Made by a program: the position numbers and the translations under genes. Source: Burkholderiaceae bacterium (lineage in GTDB: Bacteria > Pseudomonadota > Gammaproteobacteria > Burkholderiales > Burkholderiaceae_F). From it: a stretch of DNA of 12,338 nucleotides. The DNA lies in the NCBI GenBank assembly GCA_013813185.1, contig JACCSD010000287.1, positions 1 to 12,338 of the forward strand. Reading direction: 5' to 3'. The notes under the pieces were generated by a model that worked only from the letters and a program-made list of their open reading frames with translations, had not been told where the DNA came from and ran no database searches. This document shows, piece by piece, positions 5,842-12,338 of the stretch; the stretch's first letter is position 1, and the number at the start of each line of letters is the position of its first letter.

Positions 5842-6411
5842 TCTATTTCTGAAGTGACTTTTTGCTCGGTCTGCGGCCACACCACCGTCGCGCGCGTCCC
5901 GTCCGGGGACAATCGCCTGCGTGACTGCTGCGACCATTGCGGTGCGGTGCACTACATCAATCCAAGGCCCGTAGTCGGCACGATCCCGGTGTGGGGCGAC
6001 CAGGTTTTATTGTGCAAACGCGCGATCGAGCCGCGGCTTGGCAAGTGGACCCTGCCCGCCGGCTTCATGGAAATCAACGAGACCACGGGCGACGGAGCGC
6101 TGCGCGAGACGCTGGAAGAAGCCGGTGCGCGTGTGAAATTGGGCCCGTTGTTTTCAATGATCGACGTGCCCCACGTACAACAGGTTCACATTTTCTTCCG
6201 AGCCGAGCTGCTCGACACACATTTCGCGATCGGCACCGAAAGCCTTGAAGTGCGGCTGTTCGACCAACGCGAGATCCCCTGGGATGAGATTGCCTTTCGT
6301 ACCGTTTCCACCACCTTGGATCTTTACTTCGCCGACCGGGCGCGTGGCGAGTTCGGCGTGTACACCCGAGCGATCAGCGCAGCGCCGGCTGACCGCGCCG
6401 TAAGCCCATGA
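5830..6411 (+). CDS. Zinc-ribbon Nudix hydrolase
   Basis: Nudix enzymes hydrolyse nucleoside diphosphates linked to another moiety; this two-domain form, zinc ribbon plus Nudix, is common beside aat in betaproteobacteria, and its substrate (perhaps ADP-ribose, FAD or NADH-like) is unknown. In 193 residues the zinc ribbon uses Cys12, Cys15, Cys34 and Cys37. The Nudix box GX5EX7REUXEEXGU spans residues 78-100 (Gly78, Glu84, Arg92-Glu93, Glu96-Glu97, Gly99), complete except Thr94 at a normally hydrophobic position. WTLPAGFME precedes it. The start is uncertain: ATG 5830 has AAGGG seven bases upstream, though both lie in the palindrome. GTG 5854 would give MTFCSVCGH, closer to the usual N-terminus, but lacks a Shine-Dalgarno. 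The stop overlaps the aat start as ATGA. Confidence 0.9.
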   Translation: MPALSISEVTFCSVCGHTTVARVPSGDNRLRDCCDHCGAVHYINPRPVVGTIPVWGDQVLLCKRAIEPRLGKWTLPAGFMEINETTGDGALRETLEEAGARVKLGPLFSMIDVPHVQQVHIFFRAELLDTHFAIGTESLEVRLFDQREIPWDEIAFRTVSTTLDLYFADRARGEFGVYTRAISAAPADRAVSP

Positions 6412-7139
6412 TCCCATGGCTCGCACCGGGCCAGCCATTCCCGCCAGTCTCCGCCGCGCTTCAAAGTCCAAACGGACTGCTTGCCGCAAGCGCTGAAGTG
6501 ACTGCCGAGCGGCTGCTGGCAGCGTATCCGCATGGGATCTTTCCGTGGTACTCGGAGGAGGAGCCAGTGTTGTGGTGGTCTCCGGATCCGCGCATGGTGT
6601 TGTTCACGGATGAACTGAAAGTCTCGCGCAGTTTTGCGAAGACTCTACGCAACACGGCGCGCGACTCTTCGATCGAACTTCGCCTGGACGCCGACTTCGA
6701 CGCTGTCATTCAGGCGTGCGCGGCACCGCGCGGCGACGATGCGGCCACCTGGATTACCGATAGCGTTGCCGATGCTTACATGGAGTTGCATCGGCGCGGC
6801 CTGGCTCATTCAATCGAAACGTGGGTGCGCGGCCGCCTTGCAGGTGGCCTGTATGGGGTGGCGCTCGGTCGGATGTTCTACGGCGAGTCGATGTTCTCGC
6901 GAGTGCCCGATGCCTCGAAGATTGCGCTCGCTGCGCTCGTTCGCGTGATGCAAACCGAACGAGTGCGAGTGATAGACTGCCAGCAGAACACGCGACACCT
7001 CGCATCACTCGGAGCACGCGAGATAACGCGTAGTGAATTTGCGGCGCATTTGAATGCGTCGGTGCGAGCAACTCCAATCAATTGGGCCGCATACGCGGAT
7101 CGTCCACTCAATCCGCTGTTGCATTCTTTGGGTTCGTAG
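6408..7139 (+). CDS. aat: Leucyl/phenylalanyl-tRNA--protein transferase
   Basis: Aat transfers Leu or Phe from aminoacyl-tRNA to proteins with N-terminal Lys or Arg, marking them for ClpS-ClpAP degradation in the bacterial N-degron pathway. The 243 residues carry the whole family pattern: YPHGIFPWY (40-48), VLWWSPDPRMVL (54-65), AHSIETW (133-139), GGLYGVALGRMFYGESMFSR (146-165; Glu160 matches the conserved Glu of E. coli Aat) and VIDCQQNTRHLASLGA (188-203; Asp190 and Gln192 match the catalytic-site residues). ATG 6408 overlaps the Nudix stop by four bases (ATGA), so the two are translationally coupled. The N-terminus MIPWLAPGQPFPP is typical. Bpt, the other tRNA-protein transferase, follows after 53 bases. 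Confidence 0.97.
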   Translation: MIPWLAPGQPFPPVSAALQSPNGLLAASAEVTAERLLAAYPHGIFPWYSEEEPVLWWSPDPRMVLFTDELKVSRSFAKTLRNTARDSSIELRLDADFDAVIQACAAPRGDDAATWITDSVADAYMELHRRGLAHSIETWVRGRLAGGLYGVALGRMFYGESMFSRVPDASKIALAALVRVMQTERVRVIDCQQNTRHLASLGAREITRSEFAAHLNASVRATPINWAAYADRPLNPLLHSLGS

Positions 7140-7192
7140 CCCGCCTTATTGCTACTCATCACGACTTCGACCTGACTGACTAATCGACTGAC

Positions 7193-7954
7193 GTGGCCAA
7201 TCTCAAGGAGCTGCCCTTTTCGGCGTTGCAGTTTTATGCGACCGCGCCGTATCCGTGCAGTTATCTCGAGCATCGACAGGCGCGCTCGCAGGTTGCTACG
7301 CCGGCACATCTGATCAACGCCGATGTGTACAGCGAACTGGTCAAGATGGGATTTCGGCGCAGCGGAATTTTTACCTATCGCCCCTATTGCGACGGTTGCC
7401 GCGCGTGCGTGCCGGTGCGAGTGCCGGTGGCGGAGTTCGAAGCGAATCGCACGCAACGCCGCGCTTGGTTGCGGCATCGCGCGCTGACCTCGCGGGTCGC
7501 GTCACTGGCGTTCGATCACGAACACTACGATTTGTATCTGCGGTATCAGTCGACGCGCCACGCCGGCGGTGGCATGGACAACGACAGCCGCGAGCAGTAT
7601 TCGCAGTTTCTTTTGCAGAGCAAGGTCAACACGCGGCTGGTCGAGTTTCGCGATCCGGCGCCGCCCGGAGTCGACGGCGTCGGCACGTTGCGCATGATCT
7701 CGATCATCGATGTATTGAACGACGGGCTCTCGTCGGTCTATACATTTTTCGATCCGGACGAGCTGGCGACCAGCTATGGCACGTACAACATCCTGTGGCA
7801 GATTGAACAGGCCAAGGCGTTGTCTCTTCCTTACTTGTATCTCGGCTACTGGATCTCAGATAGCCCGAAGATGGCCTACAAGGCGACCTTTCGGCCGGTC
7901 GAGATGTTGAAGGGCGGCCGCTGGGAGCGGCAAAGCGACGCCGTGGGTGCGTAG
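7193..7954 (+). CDS. bpt: Aspartate/glutamate leucyltransferase (bacterial R-transferase homologue)
   Basis: Bpt moves Leu from leucyl-tRNA to proteins with N-terminal Asp or Glu, feeding them into the ClpS-dependent N-degron route; it is homologous to eukaryotic ATE1 but uses Leu. The 253 residues start LKELPFSALQFYATAPYPCS, with the conserved cysteines Cys22, Cys66, Cys69 and Cys72 (YRPYCDGCRACVPVRV). The C-terminal acetyltransferase-like domain has SSVYTFFDPDE, SYGTYNILWQIEQAK, YLYLGYWI and KMAYKATFRPVEML. GTG 7193 is the first start after an in-frame TAA and gives the expected N-terminus; it has no clear Shine-Dalgarno. It stands 53 bases after aat and 22 before pyrD, a long-conserved arrangement in Burkholderiales. 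Older annotations call it arginyl-tRNA-protein transferase (ate). Confidence 0.95.
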   Translation: MANLKELPFSALQFYATAPYPCSYLEHRQARSQVATPAHLINADVYSELVKMGFRRSGIFTYRPYCDGCRACVPVRVPVAEFEANRTQRRAWLRHRALTSRVASLAFDHEHYDLYLRYQSTRHAGGGMDNDSREQYSQFLLQSKVNTRLVEFRDPAPPGVDGVGTLRMISIIDVLNDGLSSVYTFFDPDELATSYGTYNILWQIEQAKALSLPYLYLGYWISDSPKMAYKATFRPVEMLKGGRWERQSDAVGA

Positions 7955-7976
7955 CGGCGCCTCGTAGAATCCGCGC

Positions 7977-9053
7977 GTGCTTTACACGCTTGCGCGTCCT
8001 CTTCTGTTTTCGCTCGATGCGGAGGCTGCGCACGAGTTAACACTGTCAGCGTTGCAACGAGCGTACGACCTCGGCATCGCGCGCTGGGTTGCAAAGCGCA
8101 TCAGCCCGTTGCCGGTCAGGGTGATGGGATTGAACTTTCAACACCCGGTTGGCCTCGCTGCCGGGCTTGACAAGACCGGCGCGCACATTGATGCGCTTGG
8201 AAGTTTCGGGTTCGGCTTCATCGAAGCGGGAACCGTCACACCGCGGCCGCAGCCGGGCAACCCGAAACCGCGCATGTTTCGTCTGCCACGGTCGCACGCG
8301 CTGATCAACCGGCTGGGCTTCAACAACGAAGGCGCCGACCACTTCATCGATCGCGTGCGCCAGCAGCGGGCATTTCGCGATCGCGGCGGCATCGTCGGCC
8401 TGAACATCGGCAAGAACGCCGACACGCCAATCGAGCACGCGCTCGAGGACTATCGCATGTGCCTGCGCCGCGTGTATGACGACGCAGACTATGTGGCAGT
8501 CAACATTTCGTCGCCTAACACGACGGAGTTGCGCTCCTTGCAAAGCGTGCGGCAACTGGCAGCGCTGTTGACCGGACTGAGCGACGAGCGCAAGAGTCTG
8601 CAGGATCGGTACGGAAAACGCGTACCGATCGCGGTGAAGATCGCTCCCGACCTCGCGGATGCGTCGGTACCCGAGATCGCCGACCGACTGGTCGAACACG
8701 GCATGGACGCGGTGATCGCGACGAATACGACGACCGCCCGCGACAAGGTGCGCGGCCAGAAACACGCCGATGAGTCGGGTGGCCTGTCGGGTCGACCACT
8801 CACCGAACGTGCGACTCGGATCGTGTACTTGCTGGCGCGCCACCTGCAAGGTGCGCTGCCGATCATCGGCGTCGGCGGCATCATGAGCGGTGCTGATGCA
8901 GTGGATCGGATCCGAGCCGGTGCCTCGCTGGTGCAGATTTATACGGGCTTCATTTATTCGGGCCCCCAACTGGTGGCGGATTGCGTTGAAGCAATCCGCG
9001 ACGAGGAATGCGCTGTTTCATCGCCGCCTGGCCCGACCCGCCCACGAGCGTAG
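7977..9053 (+). CDS. pyrD: Dihydroorotate dehydrogenase (quinone), class 2
   Basis: PyrD oxidises dihydroorotate to orotate with FMN and passes electrons to membrane quinone, the fourth step of pyrimidine synthesis. The 358 residues begin with the amphipathic class 2 membrane-binding helices (MLYTLARPLLFSLDAEAAHE), followed by the FMN-binding barrel: VGLAAGLDKTG (58-68), FIEAGTVTPRPQPGNPKPRM (81-100), NRLGFNNEGAD (111-121), VNISSPNT (175-182; Ser179 is the class 2 catalytic base, with Asn176), AVKIAPD, ATNTT, GGLSGRPL, IGVGGI and QIYTGFIY. GTG 7977 is the first start after an in-frame TAG and gives the standard N-terminus, with a weak ribosome-binding site. The last 15 or so residues (AVSSPPGPTRPRA) run 46 bases into thpR and look like a non-conserved tail. 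Confidence 0.97.
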   Translation: MLYTLARPLLFSLDAEAAHELTLSALQRAYDLGIARWVAKRISPLPVRVMGLNFQHPVGLAAGLDKTGAHIDALGSFGFGFIEAGTVTPRPQPGNPKPRMFRLPRSHALINRLGFNNEGADHFIDRVRQQRAFRDRGGIVGLNIGKNADTPIEHALEDYRMCLRRVYDDADYVAVNISSPNTTELRSLQSVRQLAALLTGLSDERKSLQDRYGKRVPIAVKIAPDLADASVPEIADRLVEHGMDAVIATNTTTARDKVRGQKHADESGGLSGRPLTERATRIVYLLARHLQGALPIIGVGGIMSGADAVDRIRAGASLVQIYTGFIYSGPQLVADCVEAIRDEECAVSSPPGPTRPRA

Positions 9054-9511
9054 CGCTGGCGGCGGTTTCGGCCGATGTGCGGCAACGCGTTGGTCATCGG
9101 CGAGCTACTCGCATCGATGATCTGCACCTCACCCTCGCGTTTATTGGCAATCTAGGCGACGCAGACGCGTTCGCCGTCGCAGACGCAATTACTAAATTTA
9201 GGTACAGGACGTTCAACTGGCGGCTCGACACGCTGGGATTCTTCGACGACGCGGGCGTCGTCTGGGTAGGCGCGGCCGGCGAACCCGTGAAGCCGCTGGT
9301 TGCTCTGGCGGAGCGCGCCCGAGCCGTGCTCGATCGGTTCGATCTCGACTACGATCGCCGGCCTCTGGCACCACACGTCACACTGCTGCGCGGGGTTCAG
9401 CGCTTCAGCGTCGAGCGAGTTGCGCCGATCGTCTGGCGCATCGACTCGGTCGCGCTCTATCGTTCAGCACCAACAGGCGAAGCCACGCGGTACGCGCGCG
9501 TGGTGCGCTAA
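9008..9511 (+). CDS. thpR: RNA 2',3'-cyclic phosphodiesterase (2H family)
   Basis: ThpR belongs to the 2H phosphoesterase family and opens 2',3'-cyclic phosphate ends of RNA; members were first described as 2'-5' RNA ligases. The 167-residue product has the two catalytic HxTx motifs: His40-Leu-Thr42-Leu43 (DDLHLTLAFIG) and His123-Val-Thr125-Leu126 (APHVTLLRG). The N-terminal MRCFIAAWP is the usual beta strand. ATG 9008 lies 46 bases inside the end of pyrD, in another frame; GAGG is only one base before it, so translation likely depends on coupling to pyrD. No later start would keep the first strand. The fused-looking order pyrD-thpR has no clear metabolic logic that I can name. Confidence 0.92.
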   Translation: MRCFIAAWPDPPTSVALAAVSADVRQRVGHRRATRIDDLHLTLAFIGNLGDADAFAVADAITKFRYRTFNWRLDTLGFFDDAGVVWVGAAGEPVKPLVALAERARAVLDRFDLDYDRRPLAPHVTLLRGVQRFSVERVAPIVWRIDSVALYRSAPTGEATRYARVVR

Positions 9512-9550
9512 CGCTACGGCGGTCGCGCGCGCTTCTACATTTTCGTATCG

Positions 9551-9559
9551 TGATATAAA
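9551..9559 (+). promoter_or_regulatory. Extended -10 promoter of the IclR-family gene
   Basis: TG-A-TATAAA at 9551-9559 is an extended -10 element (TGn plus a five-of-six -10 hexamer). A start site 6-8 bases beyond would fall at about 9565-9567, with the ATG at 9568. The -35 region (near 9531-9537) is poor, as extended -10 promoters allow. It lies in the 56-nt gap after thpR. Confidence 0.6.
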
Positions 9560-9567
9560 ACGCGCAG

Positions 9568-10419
9568 ATGCCGCATCGCACCACAACGCCCGGTCCATTA
9601 CGCGATTCACCACCAAATGGCCCGCAGCCAATCGCCGCTCGTGGGCCGACCGCGATTCAGGTGATTGAGCGGATGATGGCGCTGCTCGACGCGCTGTCCG
9701 CGCATTCGGACCCGGTCAGCCTCAAACACCTCGCCCGCGCGACCGGATTACATCCATCAACGGCCCATCGAATCCTCAATGACCTGGTCGTTGGTCGCTA
9801 CGTCGACCGCGCCGATGTCCCGGGGTCGTATCGACTCGGCATGCGCCTGCTCGAACTCGGCAATCTGGTCAAAGCTCGCCTGTCGGTACGCGAAGCGGCA
9901 CTCGAGCCGATGCGCGAGTTGCACAAGCGAACTGGACAGACCGTCAATTTGTCGGTGCGCCAGGGCGACGAAATCGTCTACGTCGACCGCTCGTACAGCG
10001 AACGTTCGGGAATGCAGGTGGTGCGTGCGATCGGCGGGCGCGCTCCGCTGCATCTGACGTCAAGCGGCAAGCTGTTTCTGGCGCTTGACGATCCGCGCTT
10101 GATTCGTGCGTATGCAACACGCACCGGTCTGGCAGGACACACGCGCAACAGTTTGACCGACGTGAGCAAGCTCGAGCGTGAGCTTTCGACGGTGCGGACG
10201 CGCGGCTACGCGCGGGATAACGAAGAACTCGAAATCGGCGTGCGCTGCATCGCGGCGGGCATTCGCGACGATTCGGGACGGCTGGTGGCAGGGTTATCGG
10301 TGTCGGCGCCGGCAGAACGAATGCAGGACGATTGGATTGCCGAGCTGCTGCAAACCGCTGGCAGGATATCGTCAGGACTTGGCTTCGTCACCCCGGCGAG
10401 CGAAGCGCCGCCCTCCTGA
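9568..10419 (+). CDS. IclR-family transcriptional regulator
   Basis: IclR regulators bind operators as dimers or tetramers through an N-terminal winged helix and sense small molecules, often aromatic or organic acids, through a C-terminal GAF-like domain. In 283 residues the helix-turn-helix is at about 29-90 (VIERMMALLDALSAHSDPVS, then LKHLARATGLHPSTAHRILN, then YRLG), and the effector domain follows, with GQTVNLSVRQGDEIVYVDR, RAPLHLTSSGKLFLAL, GYARDNEELEIGVRCIAAGI and LVAGLSVSAPAERM. The effector is not predictable. ATG 9568 is chosen because the next in-frame start (GTG in IQVIER) would break the first helix. No Shine-Dalgarno precedes it, and the promoter is so close that the mRNA is probably leaderless. 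Its target may be the Bug-type transport gene to the right or a locus elsewhere. Confidence 0.93.
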   Translation: MPHRTTTPGPLRDSPPNGPQPIAARGPTAIQVIERMMALLDALSAHSDPVSLKHLARATGLHPSTAHRILNDLVVGRYVDRADVPGSYRLGMRLLELGNLVKARLSVREAALEPMRELHKRTGQTVNLSVRQGDEIVYVDRSYSERSGMQVVRAIGGRAPLHLTSSGKLFLALDDPRLIRAYATRTGLAGHTRNSLTDVSKLERELSTVRTRGYARDNEELEIGVRCIAAGIRDDSGRLVAGLSVSAPAERMQDDWIAELLQTAGRISSGLGFVTPASEAPPS

Positions 10420-10436
10420 CTCGCTCGTGACTCGCG

Positions 10437-11486
10437 CTAAATCGTGCCGCGAGACGGTGCCGCGACCGCCGCTGGTTTCGGCTTTGAAACCCCGGTGGAC
10501 TCGATAAAGTCACGAACGCGCTCGGCGTCGCCGAGGCGCGAATACTTTCCGACCGAGTCGAGGAACACCATCACCACACGCTTGCCTTCGATGACCGCCT
10601 GCATCACCAGGCAACGGCCCGCGGCGGAAATGTAGCCCGTCTTCTGCAGGCCAATATCCCATTCCGGATTGTCGGTAAGACGATTGGTGTTGCGGTAACT
10701 GACGGTGCGTCTGCCGACTGGCAACTCGAGTTCGCCGCTTACCGAGTACCGGCGGATGACATCGTGTTCGTAAGCAGCTTTGACCAGGCGCACCAGGTCG
10801 CTTGCGCTCGACCGGTTCTCGGGCGACAACCCGGTCGGGTCGGCAAAGTGCGAGTCATCCATGCCAAGTAACCTGGCCTTTGCATTCATCGCTTCGACGA
10901 ATCGTGCTACGCCACCGGGATAGGTGCGGCCCAGCAACTGAGCGGCGCGATTCTCCGACGACATCAGCGCCAAATGCAGCGCCGTGCCACGCGTCATTTC
11001 GAATCCAGGCCGCAGATTGGATCGACTTCTCGCTCGCACCATCTCGTCCTGCGAAACTTCCAACTCCTCGCTGAGCGGCAAATTGGCGTCCAACGTCACC
11101 AAGGCGGTCATCAGCTTGGTCACCGAAGCGATTGGAAGGACCGCGTTCTTGTTTTTCTCGAACAGGACTTCGTTCGTATCCTGATCGACGACCAGCGCAA
11201 CGGACGACCTCAAGTCGAGTGGATCCTCGCCACGATGCAGGCCCGCTAAGTGGCCTTCCGACGGTGCAAGGATGCGCGCGATAAGCGGCTTCTTTTTACG
11301 GGTCGACTTGATCGGCGCCCGGCCCGCTGGAATCGTGCCGCGCACGCGCGTTTGAGCCTTCGCATTGGTGATCGTCTTGGCTGCCTGCGACTCGCTACCC
11401 GCTGTGGGGGCTGCGCCAGCCTCGCGCACGCTCAACGGCATTGCGAGCACGCAAACTGCGATCACTAGTGTGACGGTCAAACGCAA
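10437..11486 (-). CDS. pbpG: D-alanyl-D-alanine endopeptidase, PBP7 type
   Basis: This periplasmic S11-family enzyme cleaves D-Ala-meso-DAP cross-links in peptidoglycan. From TTG 11486 it has 349 residues: a signal peptide (MRLTVTLVIAVCVLAMPLSV, likely cut at AGA-AP near residue 26), a basic low-complexity linker to about 75, then the penicillin-binding domain. The catalytic motifs are Ser121-Val-Thr-Lys124 (PIASVTKLM), Ser177-Glu-Asn179 (MSSEN) and Lys282-Thr-Gly284 (LQKTGYI). I start at TTG 11486, not the TTG 12 codons upstream, because GGAGG sits five bases before it and it removes an acidic N-terminus that would spoil the signal peptide. The C-terminus lacks the long domain of carboxypeptidases such as DacA. 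It converges with the IclR gene, 17 bases between stops, with no terminator seen. Confidence 0.9.
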   Translation of the reverse strand: MRLTVTLVIAVCVLAMPLSVREAGAAPTAGSESQAAKTITNAKAQTRVRGTIPAGRAPIKSTRKKKPLIARILAPSEGHLAGLHRGEDPLDLRSSVALVVDQDTNEVLFEKNKNAVLPIASVTKLMTALVTLDANLPLSEELEVSQDEMVRARSRSNLRPGFEMTRGTALHLALMSSENRAAQLLGRTYPGGVARFVEAMNAKARLLGMDDSHFADPTGLSPENRSSASDLVRLVKAAYEHDVIRRYSVSGELELPVGRRTVSYRNTNRLTDNPEWDIGLQKTGYISAAGRCLVMQAVIEGKRVVMVFLDSVGKYSRLGDAERVRDFIESTGVSKPKPAAVAAPSRGTI

Positions 11487-11540
11487 GTCAGCCTCCGCTT
11501 CGATACGCCCCGCTGCACCCAAGACGCTGCAGCCTGCCTA

Positions 11541-11555
11541 GGTCTGAAGCAGACC
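11541..11555. repeat. Small perfect hairpin between the Bug gene and pbpG
   Basis: GGTCTG-AAG-CAGACC forms a six-pair stem with a three-base loop, 27 bases after the Bug gene's stop in its direction of transcription. There is no T-run on the leftward strand, so it is at best a weak pause or a 3' end protector and not a clear terminator. The pbpG start lies 55 bases further on. Confidence 0.4.
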
Positions 11556-11581
11556 ACAACTCAATGCTGCCCGACACCGCA

Positions 11582-12338
11582 TTAATCGGCGTAAATACCG
11601 GCTTTCTTGATGACCGGCCCCCACTTTTCGATCTCGCTTTTCAGATGAGACGCCAACGCGGCAGGGGTGATTTGCTCGACCGGGTAAACCGTTGCGCCCA
11701 GGTCCGACATGCGGGTGCGAAAGCCGGCATCCTTGGACGCTTCCTGCATGGCGGCGACGAGCTTGTCGACGGCCGCCTTCGGCGTGCCCTTCGGCGCATA
11801 CACCGCGTGCCAAATGCCGACTTCAAAGCCTTTCAGCCCACTCTCCTGCATCGTTGGCAGGTCCGGCAGCGTCGGCACTCTCTTGGCACTGGTCACGGCG
11901 TACGCCTTGACCGACCCTGCCTTGATTTGACCGGTCGTGTTGGTGGTTTGGTCACACATGAAATCCACCTGTTTGCCCAGGATCGCGTTCATTGCGTCGG
12001 CCGTGCCTTTGAATGGCACTGTGGTTACATCGGCCTCGATCGCACTTTGAAACATCAGTCCGCACAAATGCGATGCGGCACCAAGCCCCGCATTGGCGAG
12101 GTTCAATTTGGTCTTGTTGGCTTTGACGTAGGCCACGAACTCACCGAAATCCTTCGCCGGAAAATCCGAGCGCGCAATCATCGTCATCGGAACATCGACA
12201 ATCAGGCCGATCAGCTCGAAATCGGTTTGCGGGTTGTAGGCCAGCTTGCGATACAGCGCTGGCGCGGTGGACATGCCGATGTGATGCAACAGAACCGTGT
12301 AACCGTCGGCCGTCGCGTTCTTCACGCGCGTGGCCCCG
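11582..12338 (-). CDS. Bug-family (TctC-like) tripartite tricarboxylate transporter substrate-binding protein, N-terminus missing
   Basis: Bug proteins are periplasmic receptors that bind carboxylates or similar small molecules, some working with TctA/TctB membrane partners and many orphaned. About 252 codons are present, open to the right edge; the signal peptide and first lobe strand (about 60-75 residues) lie outside. Family features include NATADGYTVLLHHIGMST (ligand-loop region), LYRKLAYNPQTDFELIGLIV, PMTMIARSDFP, KLNLANAGLGAASHLCGLMF, VPFKGTADAMNAILGKQVDF, LPDLPTMQESGLKGFEVGIW and a C-terminus EIEKWGPVIKKAGIYAD. The GTG at 12325 is internal, not the start: the frame continues upstream as GATR, as expected before the ADGY motif. 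It precedes pbpG by 95 bases; the ligand is not predictable. An IclR regulator nearby is a frequent companion of such genes. Confidence 0.93.
   Translation of the reverse strand, partial: GATRVKNATADGYTVLLHHIGMSTAPALYRKLAYNPQTDFELIGLIVDVPMTMIARSDFPAKDFGEFVAYVKANKTKLNLANAGLGAASHLCGLMFQSAIEADVTTVPFKGTADAMNAILGKQVDFMCDQTTNTTGQIKAGSVKAYAVTSAKRVPTLPDLPTMQESGLKGFEVGIWHAVYAPKGTPKAAVDKLVAAMQEASKDAGFRTRMSDLGATVYPVEQITPAALASHLKSEIEKWGPVIKKAGIYAD

Noticed and set aside
8046..8969. Minus-strand frame of 307 codons
   Set aside because: It is fully antisense to pyrD and arises from G+C-rich codon bias.
1..12338. CRISPR array, tRNA or rRNA genes, transposase, phage or toxin-antitoxin genes
   Set aside because: None was found by reading both strands: there are no regularly spaced repeats, no cloverleaf-like segments and no recognisable mobile-element proteins.

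Overview
The window reads as an ordinary chromosomal segment of a betaproteobacterium, most probably in the order Burkholderiales. The grounds are: a G+C-rich base composition with frequent GTG and TTG starts; the pairings scpB-rluB and Nudix-aat-bpt-pyrD; the glutathione-dependent formaldehyde pair adhC-fghA; and a Bug-family (TctC) solute-binding gene, a family greatly expanded in this order. I see no rRNA, tRNA, CRISPR array, insertion sequence, phage gene or origin.

Layout. On the minus strand at the left are the 5' end of a probable rluB (cut by the window edge) and scpB, which overlap by one base (chromosome segregation; rRNA pseudouridylation). A 361-nt divergent spacer carries a perfect LexA operator (CTGT-N8-ACAG) just ahead of lexA on the plus strand. 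Directly after lexA lies a short reading frame resembling the C-terminal tail of a Bug protein, possibly a gene remnant. A tight minus-strand block follows, reading right to left: a two-helix membrane protein of unknown function, a DUF2064/TIGR04282 nucleotidyltransferase-like protein, class III alcohol dehydrogenase (adhC/frmA) and S-formylglutathione hydrolase (fghA). The last three have touching or overlapping reading frames, so they probably form one formaldehyde-detoxification transcript.

From about 5.5 kb the plus strand carries a small GlsB/YeaQ-type membrane protein, a 24-bp perfect palindrome, a zinc-ribbon Nudix hydrolase, aat, bpt (both aminoacyl-tRNA-protein transferases of the N-degron pathway), pyrD (class 2, membrane-associated), thpR (2',3'-cyclic phosphodiesterase/RNA ligase family, overlapping pyrD) and an IclR-family regulator. 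The regulator has an extended -10 promoter so close to its ATG that the mRNA is probably leaderless. Converging on it from the minus strand is a penicillin-binding-protein-7-like D-Ala-D-Ala endopeptidase, preceded by a Bug-family periplasmic binding protein truncated by the right edge.

Most genes are housekeeping or common accessory functions and I do not see a new defence, mobile or biosynthetic system. The points most worth checking are the palindrome that combines a terminator-like hairpin with the Nudix Shine-Dalgarno and start codon, the probable Bug remnant after lexA, the fixed-spacing coupling of a DUF2064 protein to the formaldehyde genes, and the near-leaderless IclR start.
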